Assembly (NCBI GenBank): GCA_031256795.1
Contig: JAIRPW010000029.1
Location: forward strand, 1 to 64,000
Origin: Zoogloeaceae bacterium
GTDB lineage: Bacteria > Pseudomonadota > Gammaproteobacteria > Burkholderiales > Rhodocyclaceae
DNA length: 64,000 bases
Direction of reading: 5' to 3'
A model generated the notes under the pieces. That model made no database searches and was not told the DNA's origin. It was given only the letters and a program-made list of their open reading frames with translations. The position numbers and the translations under genes were made by a program. Shown here piece after piece: positions 24,801 through 32,461 of the stretch. Within the stretch, counting starts at the first letter, position 1; the number at the start of each line of letters is the position of its first letter.

Positions 24801-27488
24801 GGCCGGGGAGCGGTCAAGCCTTTTACGTTTCCCATTAACAATACGGTCATGCCCAACGCCAACCTGGAAAAGTTTCGTCTGCGTTTCAAGCAGCGGGGCG
24901 GGCGCGGCGCGATCAATGACAACGATTACTGGGGCATTGACGACGTGTGCGTCAATAAAACCATAGAAACCGTTGATCTGACCATGAAAGACGCCATCAA
25001 AGGAAAACTGCTTGTCGGCGGCAAACAGCAGCTGGCGGAAGGCGTCAATACCTATGAAATCCGGGTGCTGAACAACAACCCGCCCGGCGGCGACGTTTTT
25101 GAGGGCGCGCTGCAGGTGACGGACGCCTTGCCTCCCGGCATGGTTTTTTACGGCGTCGGCACGGCGTCTGTCAGAGATGGCTGGCGGTGTACCTCGTCCG
25201 CTTCGGGCAGCCAGGAAACCGTGACCTGCGAGTGGGGCGGGGAATTCGCGCCGGGCGCGACCGCGCCGTCGCTCTTTCTGGAAGTCTGGATTCCCGAGGG
25301 CTTCAACACCAATGTCAAGAATACGGCTTGCGTGGTTGGCTCTGTTCCCGATCCCGATTCCGACAACAACTGCGGGGAATGGGAGCCGGAGAGCGATTCT
25401 ATGGACGAGTTCGTTTTCACCTACGGGGAATGCTCGTCCAACGATAAGCTGGAAAAGGTCAGGGCGGGCGCGCCTCGATCGGGATGCCGGGAAGTCAACT
25501 GGAACGAACCCGGCCTTGTCGCCACGGACTACAGGAGCGGCGGCGATTACCCGGAAAGCGCCAGCGACGGCAGCCAAACCGGGCGGCAAAAGTTTTATCT
25601 GACCAGTGTGGAAAACTATGTCACCGCGGAACTTACCGCCGTCACGGGAGGGGCGCAAGACGTCGAATTCGCGGTGTTCTGTCAGCAGCAAGGCGGACAG
25701 GAGGCGCAGCTGGATGGCGTGAGGATGTCTTGCAATCCTCCTGAAACGGGCTGGAGCGCAAAGTCTTTGACCGGGGGAACGGGAACGGTTAGTTTTGGCC
25801 CGTACTATTTTAGCTTTCGCCATGCCGATCCGCGCGCCGTCCTGAGGCTCCGCAAAAAAAACGCGATCGATGACAAGAAGTACGCGAGAAGCCGCAGCGT
25901 GTTTAAGCAGAATAACGCCGCGGCGGAAGAATACTTTGTCGTTCTGCCGGATCACATGGATTACACGCAAGCGAAATGCGGCAGCAGGAACATCGGAGTC
26001 AGCCAGGGCAGCCTGGCCAATAATTCAGGCAATACTTTCTGCCGCGCGAACGAGCCGTTTACCCTTGGCCTTTCGGCAAGGACGCTTGCGAACAACTGCG
26101 CTACGATCGGCAGCGCCGGGTGCTCCAGCAGAGGCAGCGCAGTTAAGGGATTCTCCCCGGAAATTCCTCTGGAATGGCGGGAAGTAAACCGGGATGACAG
26201 CGTAGGCGGAAAGCCCTCCCCCGACGTTTGCGACTACGCCCGCGAGACAAGCGCGGGTTCGGGCGCGTACGGCGCGGAATGCGCGTGGCTGAATGTGGGG
26301 CGTCTGCAAGTCCAGGCCGTGCAGCCCAGCGCGGATTTTCCGAATCAATACCTCTTTGCTCCTGGCGTGGATCTGGGCGAACACCGGATCGTGAAAAGCT
26401 CCGTAGGGAAAATCGGGCGTTTTTATCCGGATCATTTCCAAACAAAGATTGGCGAGATTTCGGTGATGGATTGCCCGCTGCCCGATGCGGGCGGCGTTTC
26501 CGGGTGCGCGGCGGCGGCGGTGGAGCCAAGCGGAAAATTTATTTATTCCGGGAGACCCTTCACGCTAAAGGCGCAGCCCTGCGCCTTTCTCGATGTTTCT
26601 CCTGCGTGCGGCAGACTCGCGAATTACCACAACGGGAAATATGCCTACGACGTCCATTTGGAGGCATGGGACGACGCGGGCAGCGACAGTGCGAACAACC
26701 CGAACGGCGCGCTTTCCCCCGCGGAGATTTCCCCCGCCGATTTTTCCGGCGGAGAGGCGGAAACTACGATCACCTATACGCTGAATGCCGGCGATCCTCC
26801 GCCCGCGCCCACCAAAGTGTACTTCCGCGCGTATGACGGCGACGCGACAAGCCGCGGCAATCAAGAATTTACGCCGATCCTCCCTTCTCCTGAAGCGGGC
26901 GTGACCGTCGCGCGCGGGCGGTTGCGTTTGTCGAACGTCTTTGGCTCGGAAAAATCCGCGCTGCTGATGGAAGGCGCGCTGCAATATTTTGACGGGGCGG
27001 GCTGGAGCGTCAGCAAAACCGATGGCCTGACAAAGCTGCACCAGGACGGGCGCGAAATTATCCCGCATGACGTCGGTTCGGGCAGTCTGTCCAATACCCT
27101 GGGACTGTGCGTGGACTGTCAGGCGGCTACGCCAACAGGAGACTGCGAGCCCGCCGCCGCAGAAAGCGACGCGGAGACCGTCAGCGTAAACGGCGTCTTT
27201 AAGATTTGTCTGCGCTCCAAAGGAAACAAGACCGGCTCCGTGGACGTCGCGGTGCGTCTGGACGGAAAACTGGAACTGGCGGAAGCGGGGAACGATAACG
27301 CCTGCCTTTCCCCGCTGATCGTCTCGAATTACGGCGCGGGATCGCGCTGGCTGCGCTATCTTTGGGGATGCGCCAATTCCGCCGCGCCCGCCGCAGACAG
27401 CGACTGGGGGCGCGACCCTTCCGCGCGCGCCACTTTTGGCACTCCCGCGCGCGATCGCCGCCGCCTCCATGTGCGTGAACTGTATTGA
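21828..27488 (+). CDS. Giant secreted protein, MshQ/DUF6701-like (paralogue 2)
   Basis: Predicted exported protein of 1886 aa, colinear with paralogue 1 along its whole length. It has a signal peptide ending AARA-TP, the same unknown N-terminal region, two CD(D/N)F modules near residues 610 and 846 including YFSEDPDDW, a DUF11-like domain near 1050, IGRFYPDHF near 1529 and VARGRLRLSN near 1694. A strong ribosome site GGAGGGAAAG precedes tandem ATG codons at 21828 and 21831. Differences from paralogue 1 concentrate in short loops and small indels, as expected for diverging surface proteins. The stop is only 3 bp from the hydrogenase-maturation protease gene. Confidence 0.75.
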   Translation: MMAGKKFFSGVLGRKRVWRGVFCLSLAGMILGGGAARATPDITGAALTVSQPRTLYSRTQEYDTTAFGLSLTFASALTTAADVRWRGVLIAIVPKDASQPSAESYICLDTTNRTSGTTQGSGNLSLTSVRDHINKRSGGLHDLWIIASPEDNCDSESNSQPFQLPEAFNIVNAGITLTSASVENGSGTTNGESSRTLFLTHTITDPRSYANFWTNNAVSVRPTLSLAGKAYNGSVRGHDWTHTQFTLTNTASGESATFCTWVPYHAINPASNATFSDGNYVMGYDGYIRWTQNDLFETLPPGQYRLSLNGGYTNWSYSGDEGMRDTACTGSLVTAWDTPVEATNLITIKYAMELLACEVRPNGSGTYAPSMTVTPGQAVQVRCNFRNNTSSVSPSWDHTRYSFAANVPLTYRSGPSSGESAYNNVWRDFTLTLPASDVAVDSNLYLEANDCCGSPASPYARAPLFTLENAFIMPVFKVRYLRRLDSNPASAGNAVRWELAFNMAVDASTLDAGDFSVDALGTPAEGTIEDISCSGAVCVVTVRTKRYAAGKLRLDLLDNGTVFSIPVNNGAGGTARRPLNGAGAGSATEGEMYTIVRAVCDTTVDPAQIFCDDFERIVSDPTKPSHRPGKVGGGWEVFSTDSLCNLPGGGAYGLAAQYGCAGIDSDTPPWKDPSAWNYGSGKPANVIRANPTRSMYTRSGRVEVRSPVINLGGKDGAELRFWVRRGADYFSEDPDDWDWPLTIEYLDATGKWLLLTTVTPTYSVDNDCRPENCLLAGKEYDMRVELPQEALHANFRIRFRMLGGSGLLVNQYRYPFYNGVIGSDYWFIDNVIVRELARAPFKDAFCDNFSSGLARWSVANEGIPTNAAGLPTRQVGEATILTTNLTAGLPSPDAALFTRYGYVTATSISTDISAHTNGNVTFFLKCGSNVSARTDRSNSASANNLSPGNSSSNPLNGGREGGSFEVQYYTNAKTWATLAAVNPGNYYCETYGRGAVKPFTFPINNTVMPNANLEKFRLRFKQRGGRGAINDNDYWGIDDVCVNKTIETVDLTMKDAIKGKLLVGGKQQLAEGVNTYEIRVLNNNPPGGDVFEGALQVTDALPPGMVFYGVGTASVRDGWRCTSSASGSQETVTCEWGGEFAPGATAPSLFLEVWIPEGFNTNVKNTACVVGSVPDPDSDNNCGEWEPESDSMDEFVFTYGECSSNDKLEKVRAGAPRSGCREVNWNEPGLVATDYRSGGDYPESASDGSQTGRQKFYLTSVENYVTAELTAVTGGAQDVEFAVFCQQQGGQEAQLDGVRMSCNPPETGWSAKSLTGGTGTVSFGPYYFSFRHADPRAVLRLRKKNAIDDKKYARSRSVFKQNNAAAEEYFVVLPDHMDYTQAKCGSRNIGVSQGSLANNSGNTFCRANEPFTLGLSARTLANNCATIGSAGCSSRGSAVKGFSPEIPLEWREVNRDDSVGGKPSPDVCDYARETSAGSGAYGAECAWLNVGRLQVQAVQPSADFPNQYLFAPGVDLGEHRIVKSSVGKIGRFYPDHFQTKIGEISVMDCPLPDAGGVSGCAAAAVEPSGKFIYSGRPFTLKAQPCAFLDVSPACGRLANYHNGKYAYDVHLEAWDDAGSDSANNPNGALSPAEISPADFSGGEAETTITYTLNAGDPPPAPTKVYFRAYDGDATSRGNQEFTPILPSPEAGVTVARGRLRLSNVFGSEKSALLMEGALQYFDGAGWSVSKTDGLTKLHQDGREIIPHDVGSGSLSNTLGLCVDCQAATPTGDCEPAAAESDAETVSVNGVFKICLRSKGNKTGSVDVAVRLDGKLELAEAGNDNACLSPLIVSNYGAGSRWLRYLWGCANSAAPAADSDWGRDPSARATFGTPARDRRRLHVRELY
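26947..27022 (+). repeat. 76-bp exact repeat, copy 2 (paralogous gene pair)
   Basis: Exact partner of 21152-21227, in the corresponding place of paralogue 2. See that entry for meaning. Confidence 0.75.
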
Positions 27489-27491
27489 TCC

Positions 27492-28154
27492 ATGACAGAA
27501 GCCCGTCTTTCTTCCCCCGCGCGCGTTCTGGTTCTGGGAATCGGCAATCTCTTGTGGGCCGACGAAGGATTCGGAGTCCGCTGCGTGGAATTTTTGGCGC
27601 AAGGCTGGCGTTTTCCCGCGTCCGTTACCCTTATGGACGGCGGTACGCAAGGGCTTTACCTTCTGCCGTATGTGCGGGAAGCGGACGCGCTCCTCGTCTT
27701 TGACGCGCTGGATTATGGCGATCCTCCCGGAACTCTGCGCGAAATCACCGGCGAGGACGTGCCGCGCTTCATGGGCGTGAAAAAAATGAGTCTGCATCAA
27801 ACCGGCTTCCAGGAAGTCCTGGCTGCGGCCTCTCTCCTGGGCGGATTGCCCCGCGAATTGGTTTTGCTTGGAGTGCAGGCGGAAAATCTGGAAGATTACG
27901 GCGGCAGTCTGACGCCTGCGGCGCGGGAAAAATTGCCGGCGGCGGCGGCGCGCGGGTTGGATTGGCTTGCCCGCTGGGGGGTTCCCGGCACGCCTGTTTC
28001 CCCCGAAAAGGCAGGGGAGAGCGCGCCGCCGTTTCTGGGCGCGCCGCTGGCGCTTCCGGCATACGAAACAGGGCGTCCTTCGCCTGCGGCAGTCTGGCGG
28101 CACGGGGACGCGCGCTTTTTCGCGCCTCCGCCCACCCGCCCCGGCGGCGCGTAA
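27492..28154 (+). CDS. hupD: [NiFe]-hydrogenase maturation protease (HyaD/HupD family)
   Basis: Endopeptidase that clips the C-terminal tail of the hydrogenase large subunit after nickel insertion. Its N-terminus VLVLGIGNLLWADEGFGVR is diagnostic of the family. The three nickel-recognition residues known from HybD have candidates at Glu25, Asp71 (FDALDYG) and His102 (MSLHQTG). At 220 aa it is slightly long because of a Pro/Ala-rich C-terminal tail. No hydrogenase structural gene lies in the window. It is 3 bp after the giant gene, so it may share its transcript. Confidence 0.88.
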   Translation: MTEARLSSPARVLVLGIGNLLWADEGFGVRCVEFLAQGWRFPASVTLMDGGTQGLYLLPYVREADALLVFDALDYGDPPGTLREITGEDVPRFMGVKKMSLHQTGFQEVLAAASLLGGLPRELVLLGVQAENLEDYGGSLTPAAREKLPAAAARGLDWLARWGVPGTPVSPEKAGESAPPFLGAPLALPAYETGRPSPAAVWRHGDARFFAPPPTRPGGA

Positions 28155-28186
28155 AAGCAAAGCCGATTTTTCAGAAAGCGCTCCGT

Positions 28187-28513
28187 ATGTGCGTCGGCGT
28201 CCCCATGCAAGTATTGGAAACCGGGCCGTTTCATGCCCGCTGCCGGGGCAGAAACGGCGAATGCTGGCTGGATACGCGCTTGATTGACCCGCCGCGAAAA
28301 GGCGATTGGCTGCTGGCTTTCGCGGATACGGCGCGGGAATTGCTCACGGAAGCGGACGCGGAAAAAATCAACGCCGCGCTGGAGGCGCTGGACTGCGTTC
28401 TTGCGAACAGCGTTCCGGCTGACGCATCGGCGCTGGATAAATTTTTTCCCGATCTCGCGGGGCGCGAGCCGCAATTGCCTGATTTTCTGCGCGCGCGCGA
28501 AAGCGAAGAATAA
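28187..28513 (+). CDS. hypC: HypC/HupF-family hydrogenase maturation chaperone
   Basis: Small chaperone (108 aa) that delivers the Fe(CN)2CO group with HypD. The start at 28187 gives MCVGVPMQV, the HypC signature with the essential Cys2. A central ECWLDTRLIDPP...GDWLL fits the small beta-barrel. The C-terminal extension of ~30 residues is closer to HupF than to short HypC. It lies 32 bp after hupD. A longer in-frame reading from 27962 is rejected because the Cys2 motif fixes the start. Confidence 0.85.
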   Translation: MCVGVPMQVLETGPFHARCRGRNGECWLDTRLIDPPRKGDWLLAFADTARELLTEADAEKINAALEALDCVLANSVPADASALDKFFPDLAGREPQLPDFLRARESEE

Positions 28514-28539
28514 TTTTTGCCCCGATTTTGCGCGCGGCT

Positions 28540-29325
28540 TTAAGCGTATTCAAGAAGCAAAGGCGCGTGATCCGAAAAGCGCTCCGCGGTATAGACGCTG
28601 CCCCGAAGGGCGCGCGCGGCGATTTTTGGCGTGGCGATCTGATAATCAATGCGCCAGCCCACATTTTTCGCGCGCGCCTGCCCGCGGTTTGACCACCAGG
28701 TATAGGCGCTCTCGCCCGCGTCGGGATAAAGGCTCCGAAACACGTCTACCCAGCCCAACTCGTCCAGAACGCGGGAAAACCATTGACGTTCCTCTGGCAG
28801 AAATCCGGAGTTTTTCAGATTTCCTTTCCAGTTTTTCAGGTCAATTTCCTGGCGCGCGATGTTCCAGTCGCCGCAGAGAATGAATTCCCGCCCGGTCGCG
28901 CGATTTTCCGCCATGAGCGCGGCAAGGTGCCCGTAAAAAAATTCCATAAAACGAAACTTCGCGGCCTGACGATCCGGAGAAGCGGAACCCGAAGGAACAT
29001 AAAGCGAAATCAGGGAATAATCGGCAAAGTCTGCGCGCAGATACCGGCCTTCCGCGTCAAATTCCTCCGCGCCCATGCCAGAGAGTACGGAGACGGGACG
29101 GTTTCGCGTCCATAGGCCGACGCCGCTGTAGCCCTTTTTTTCCGCGTGCGCGTAATAAGCGTGATAGCTCGCGGGGGCGCGCATGGAATCGTCCAGATCA
29201 GGTGCCGCCGCCTTCAGTTCCTGAAAAGCGACGCCATCGGCATTTTGCGCGAGAAGCCAATGTTCCGCGCCTTTTTTCCAGGCGGCGCGAATTCCATTGA
29301 GATTCAGGGTTAGGATGCGTACCAT
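28540..29325 (-). CDS. xthA: Exodeoxyribonuclease III
   Basis: AP endonuclease / 3' exonuclease of base excision repair, 261 aa from the ATG at 29325. Family motifs in order: LTLNLNGIRAAWKKG at the N-terminus, FQELKA near residue 34, GDWNIAR near 150, WRIDYQIAT near 225 and FSDHAPLLLEY at the end, carrying the catalytic Asp-His pair. It diverges from pyrE across only 30 bp, so the two promoters must overlap each other or the genes. The frame open to 29682 runs antisense to pyrE and is not used. Confidence 0.93.
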   Translation of the reverse strand: MVRILTLNLNGIRAAWKKGAEHWLLAQNADGVAFQELKAAAPDLDDSMRAPASYHAYYAHAEKKGYSGVGLWTRNRPVSVLSGMGAEEFDAEGRYLRADFADYSLISLYVPSGSASPDRQAAKFRFMEFFYGHLAALMAENRATGREFILCGDWNIARQEIDLKNWKGNLKNSGFLPEERQWFSRVLDELGWVDVFRSLYPDAGESAYTWWSNRGQARAKNVGWRIDYQIATPKIAARALRGSVYTAERFSDHAPLLLEYA

Positions 29326-29355
29326 AACGTTTTGTTTTGTCCAGAAGTTTAAGCG

Positions 29356-30027
29356 ATGGAAATACAGGGACGCGAAAATTTCCGCGAGGCATTTGTCCGT
29401 TTTGCCGTTGAGCGGCAAGCGCTGCGCTTTGGGGAGTTTGTCACCAAAGCGGGCAGAAAGTCTCCCTATTTTTTTAACGCGGGGCTTTTCCACGACGGCG
29501 ATTCGCTCGCGCGTTTCAGCCAATTTTACGCCCAGGCGCTTTTGGCGAGCGGACTTTCGTTCGACATGCTCTTTGGCCCCGCCTATAAAGGCATTCCGCT
29601 GGTATCCGCGCTGGCGGTCGCTTTGTCCGCGCGCGGTCTTTGCCTGCCTTTCGCCTATAACCGCAAGGAAGAGAAAGATCATGGAGAAAAGGGCGCTTTG
29701 ATCGGCGCGCCGATCGCGGGGCGGACGCTAATCGTGGACGACGTGATTTCCGCCGGCACTTCCGTGCGGGAGTCGGTGGAGTTGATTACCGCCGCAGGAG
29801 GAATTCCGGCAGGCGTGCTGATTGCGCTGGATCGCAGGGAACGCGGCGCGGGAATGGCGTCCGCTGTGGAGGAAGTCGAACAGCGGTACAATATCCCTGT
29901 CATTGCGGTGGCCACGTTGGATCACCTGATAAACTTTCTGGCTGAAGGCTCTGACCCGAAGCTGGCTTCCTGCCTGGAAGCGGTATCCGCCTATCGGGCG
30001 CGCTACGGGACAAGCCAAAGCGCGTAG
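29356..30027 (+). CDS. pyrE: Orotate phosphoribosyltransferase
   Basis: Converts orotate and PRPP to OMP in pyrimidine synthesis. At 223 aa it is normal length. The PRPP-binding motif LIVDDVISAGTSVRE lies near residues 124-138; KAGRKSPYFFNAGLF is at the N-terminus and FAYNRKEEKDHGEKG in the flexible catalytic loop. It is followed 31 bp later by a secreted coiled-coil gene. Confidence 0.94.
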   Translation: MEIQGRENFREAFVRFAVERQALRFGEFVTKAGRKSPYFFNAGLFHDGDSLARFSQFYAQALLASGLSFDMLFGPAYKGIPLVSALAVALSARGLCLPFAYNRKEEKDHGEKGALIGAPIAGRTLIVDDVISAGTSVRESVELITAAGGIPAGVLIALDRRERGAGMASAVEEVEQRYNIPVIAVATLDHLINFLAEGSDPKLASCLEAVSAYRARYGTSQSA

Positions 30028-30058
30028 GCGGATTCACCTTCAAAACCTGGAGTCTGAT

Positions 30059-30727
30059 ATGCGAGTAAACACGGTTTTTCCCTTCCTCTCTTCTCCGTGG
30101 GCGCGGTTTTTGGCGGGTACGTGCGTTTTTTCACTGTTTCTGGGCATGACAGCCCACGCGGCTCCCAAGCCCTTGCTGAAACCCAACGAAACGGCCTGTT
30201 GCATGACGGACGCCGGAGTGCGCGTGTGCGGGGATACGTTCCCGGATCAGTGCAACGGACGCGCCATTCAGATTTATAACCGGCAGGGGCTGCAAATCCG
30301 CGCGATTGCCGCGCGCATGACGCAGGAAGAAAAAGCGGCAATCGCCGCGAAAGAGAGAAAGGAAAAAGAAGAGCGCCTTGCGGTGCAAGAGCAGCGGCGC
30401 AAGGATCAGGCGCTTCTGGATACCTATAGCAGCGTCAGAGATATTGACCAAATGGAAGACAGGGCGCAAAGCGACATCAAAAAAGATATTACGGATTTAT
30501 TCAATCGAATCAGCTCGGCGCAAAAGAAACGCCGCGAAATGGAACAGCAAAAATCAGAGGCTGAATCTCTGTCTGAATATGAAAAATCACTCCGCATCGC
30601 GGATAAGGAAATTGAGGAACTGGAAGACCTGCTGGCGTCCAAGCGCAAAGACTTAAATCAGGTGCGCCAGCGTTATGACCGTGACCGGAAACGCTATCTT
30701 GAGTTGATCGGGGGACGGCAGCAATAG
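30059..30727 (+). CDS. Secreted coiled-coil protein (DUF4124-like N-terminus)
   Basis: 222 aa. A signal peptide (FLAGTCVFSLFLGMTAHA-AP) is followed by a short Cys-rich module with C-C-x-T-D/VCGDTFPDQC that resembles the DUF4124 domain. Residues ~82-220 are almost wholly charged coiled coil (heptads rich in Lys, Glu, Arg, Gln). A periplasmic structural or scaffold role is likely, but nothing specific can be named. The shared terminator region follows. Confidence 0.7.
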   Translation: MRVNTVFPFLSSPWARFLAGTCVFSLFLGMTAHAAPKPLLKPNETACCMTDAGVRVCGDTFPDQCNGRAIQIYNRQGLQIRAIAARMTQEEKAAIAAKERKEKEERLAVQEQRRKDQALLDTYSSVRDIDQMEDRAQSDIKKDITDLFNRISSAQKKRREMEQQKSEAESLSEYEKSLRIADKEIEELEDLLASKRKDLNQVRQRYDRDRKRYLELIGGRQQ

Positions 30728-30771
30728 GCAAGAAAGGGGGGGACGCCGTTTGGCTCTTGGACGATACCCCT

Positions 30772-30811
30772 AAAAAAGCCCCGTCCGCGAAAATACGCGG
30801 GCGGGGCTTTT
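30772..30811. terminator. Bidirectional rho-independent terminator
   Basis: Arms GCCCCGTCCGCG (30778-30789) and CGCGGGCGGGGC (30796-30807) pair with a single G-T wobble around the loop AAAATA. A-run before and T-run after the stem allow it to work in both directions, for the coiled-coil gene (+) and glnA (-). Confidence 0.88.
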
Positions 30812-30833
30812 GCTTGGCTCTGCAACCAGCAAA

Positions 30834-32246
30834 TCAGCAGGAATAATACAGCTCGAATTCCACCGGATGCGTGGTCATGCGGAAACGGGTGACCTCTTCC
30901 ATTTTCAGCGCGATGTAGGCGTCAATCCAATCGTTTGAGAATACGCCGCCGCAGGTAAGAAACTCACGGTCTTTGTCCAGGTATTCCAACGCCTGTTCAA
31001 GGCTGGAGCAGACGGTCGGGATTTTCGCGTCTTCTTCCGGCGGCAGATCGTAGAGATTTTTGTCGGCGGGATCGCCGGGATGAATTTTGTTCTGAATCCC
31101 GTCAAGACCCGCCATCAGCAGCGCGGAAAACGCGAGGTACGGATTGGCGATGGGATCGGGGAAGCGCGTTTCGATCCGGCGCGCCTTGCCAGAAGTAACG
31201 AAAGGCACGCGAATGGACGCGGAGCGATTCTTCGCGGAATAGGCGAGCTTGACCGGCGCTTCAAAACCGGGAACCAGCCGTTTGTAGGAGTTGGTGCCTG
31301 GATTGGTGATCGCGTTTAAGGCGCGGGCGTGCTTGATAACGCCGCCAATGTAGTACAGCGCGAGTTCGGAAAGCCCTGCGTACCCGTTGCCGTCAAACAG
31401 GTTTTTGCCGTCTTTCCAGATGGACTGGTGCACGTGCATCCCGGAACCGTTATCTCCGACAATGGGTTTCGGCATGAAAGTCGCGGTTTTCCCATATTGG
31501 TGCGCGACGTTGTGCACAACGTATTTCAGCGTTTGCGTCCAGTCGGCGCGGCGCACCAAAGTATTGAACTTGGTGCCGATTTCATTTTGTCCGGCGGTAG
31601 CGACTTCATGGTGGTGTACCTCCACCTCAACGCCGCATTCTTCCAGCGCGAGACAAATGGCGGCGCGGATGTCGTTGAAGGAGTCCACCGGGGGAACGGG
31701 GAAGTATCCGCCCTTGACGGCAGGCCGATGCCCGATGTTTCCGCCGTCAATTTTTTCTCCGGAAGACCAGGCCGCCTCTTCGGACGTAACGCGCACGTAA
31801 GAGCCGGACATATCCGACTTCCATTCGACGGAGTCAAAAATAAAAAATTCAGGCTCCGGGCCGAAGTAGGCGGTATCGCCCAGACCGGAGGATTTCAAAT
31901 AGGCCTCGGAGCGGCGCGCGATGGAGCGCGGATCGCGGTCATAGCCCTTGCCGTCGGTCGGCTCGGTCACGTCGCAGGTCAGCACCAGCGTGGGTTCATC
32001 AAAGAAAGGATCAATGAAGGCGGTATTGGGATCCGGCATCAGCAGCATGTCGGAAGCCTGAATTCCCTTCCAGCCCGCGATGGAGGAACCGTCGAAAGCG
32101 TGCCCTTTTTCAAATTTCTCTTCATCTACGCATTTAGCAGGGACGCCAACGTGCTGCTCCTTGCCGCGCGTATCGGTAAAGCGGAAGTCGACGAACTTGA
32201 CTTCGTTGTCCTTCATAAGTTTCAGGACGTCCTGAACAGTAGCCAT
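30834..32246 (-). CDS. glnA: Glutamine synthetase type I
   Basis: ATP-dependent ammonia assimilation, 470 aa, standard length for GSI-beta. The motifs include [13 protein letters not shown] near the N-terminus, GSGMHVHQS near 265, NRSASIRVP and the adenylylation loop [10 protein letters not shown] with the target Tyr at about 399, so control by GlnE is expected. The ribosome site GGAG lies 10 bp before the ATG. Transcription appears NtrC/sigma-54 controlled (see the upstream sites). Confidence 0.97.
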   Translation of the reverse strand: MATVQDVLKLMKDNEVKFVDFRFTDTRGKEQHVGVPAKCVDEEKFEKGHAFDGSSIAGWKGIQASDMLLMPDPNTAFIDPFFDEPTLVLTCDVTEPTDGKGYDRDPRSIARRSEAYLKSSGLGDTAYFGPEPEFFIFDSVEWKSDMSGSYVRVTSEEAAWSSGEKIDGGNIGHRPAVKGGYFPVPPVDSFNDIRAAICLALEECGVEVEVHHHEVATAGQNEIGTKFNTLVRRADWTQTLKYVVHNVAHQYGKTATFMPKPIVGDNGSGMHVHQSIWKDGKNLFDGNGYAGLSELALYYIGGVIKHARALNAITNPGTNSYKRLVPGFEAPVKLAYSAKNRSASIRVPFVTSGKARRIETRFPDPIANPYLAFSALLMAGLDGIQNKIHPGDPADKNLYDLPPEEDAKIPTVCSSLEQALEYLDKDREFLTCGGVFSNDWIDAYIALKMEEVTRFRMTTHPVEFELYYSC

Positions 32247-32310
32247 CTTGCAAAATCTCCAAACGGAAGCCGGGGAATTCCGGCGGATAAAAAACTGCGC
32301 CGACAGTACT

Positions 32311-32327
32311 AGCAGAAACTATGCCCG
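32311..32327 (-). promoter_or_regulatory. Sigma-54 promoter of glnA
   Basis: On the minus strand the sequence CGGGCATAGTTTCTGCT aligns with YTGGCAYRNNNNTTGCW with two mismatches, keeping the invariant GG and GC exactly 10 bp apart. Transcription would start near 32300, leaving a leader of about 54 bases before glnA. Confidence 0.7.
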
Positions 32328-32407
32328 AAATCGTCAACGCGCCGCGCATTGTGGCACAAGGAAGCGCGCGGGAAAACGGGCAGACCGGAATCTTTTTCGG
32401 TTTGTCA

Positions 32408-32424
32408 TGCACCGAAATGGCGCG
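32408..32424. promoter_or_regulatory. NtrC-binding site, proximal, glnA enhancer
   Basis: TGCACCGAAATGGCGCG matches the NtrC palindrome TGCACCA-N3-TGGTGCA at most positions. Centre lies about 115 bp upstream of the predicted glnA start site. Confidence 0.65.
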
Positions 32425-32438
32425 TTTTGGGAATGCGC

Positions 32439-32455
32439 CGACACGTTTTGGTGCG
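32439..32455. promoter_or_regulatory. NtrC-binding site, distal, glnA enhancer
   Basis: CGACACGTTTTGGTGCG carries one strong NtrC half-site (TGGTGCG) and a weak other half. It is centred 31 bp from the proximal site, i.e. three helical turns, the same spacing as the classical enterobacterial glnA enhancer pair. Confidence 0.5.
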
Positions 32456-32461
32456 CCCTCG

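Noticed and set aside
24240-25970. Long antisense open frame (576 codons) opposite the second giant gene
   Set aside because: Same reason; the sense strand has clear signal peptide and domains.
29326-29682. Upstream extension of xthA over pyrE
   Set aside because: ExoIII proteins begin at the MVRILTLNLNGIR motif; the rest is antisense to pyrE.
32352-32365. TGGCAC-N-rich plus-strand element as a sigma-54 promoter
   Set aside because: It points away from glnA and lacks a -12 TTGC; the minus-strand element at 32311-32327 fits better.
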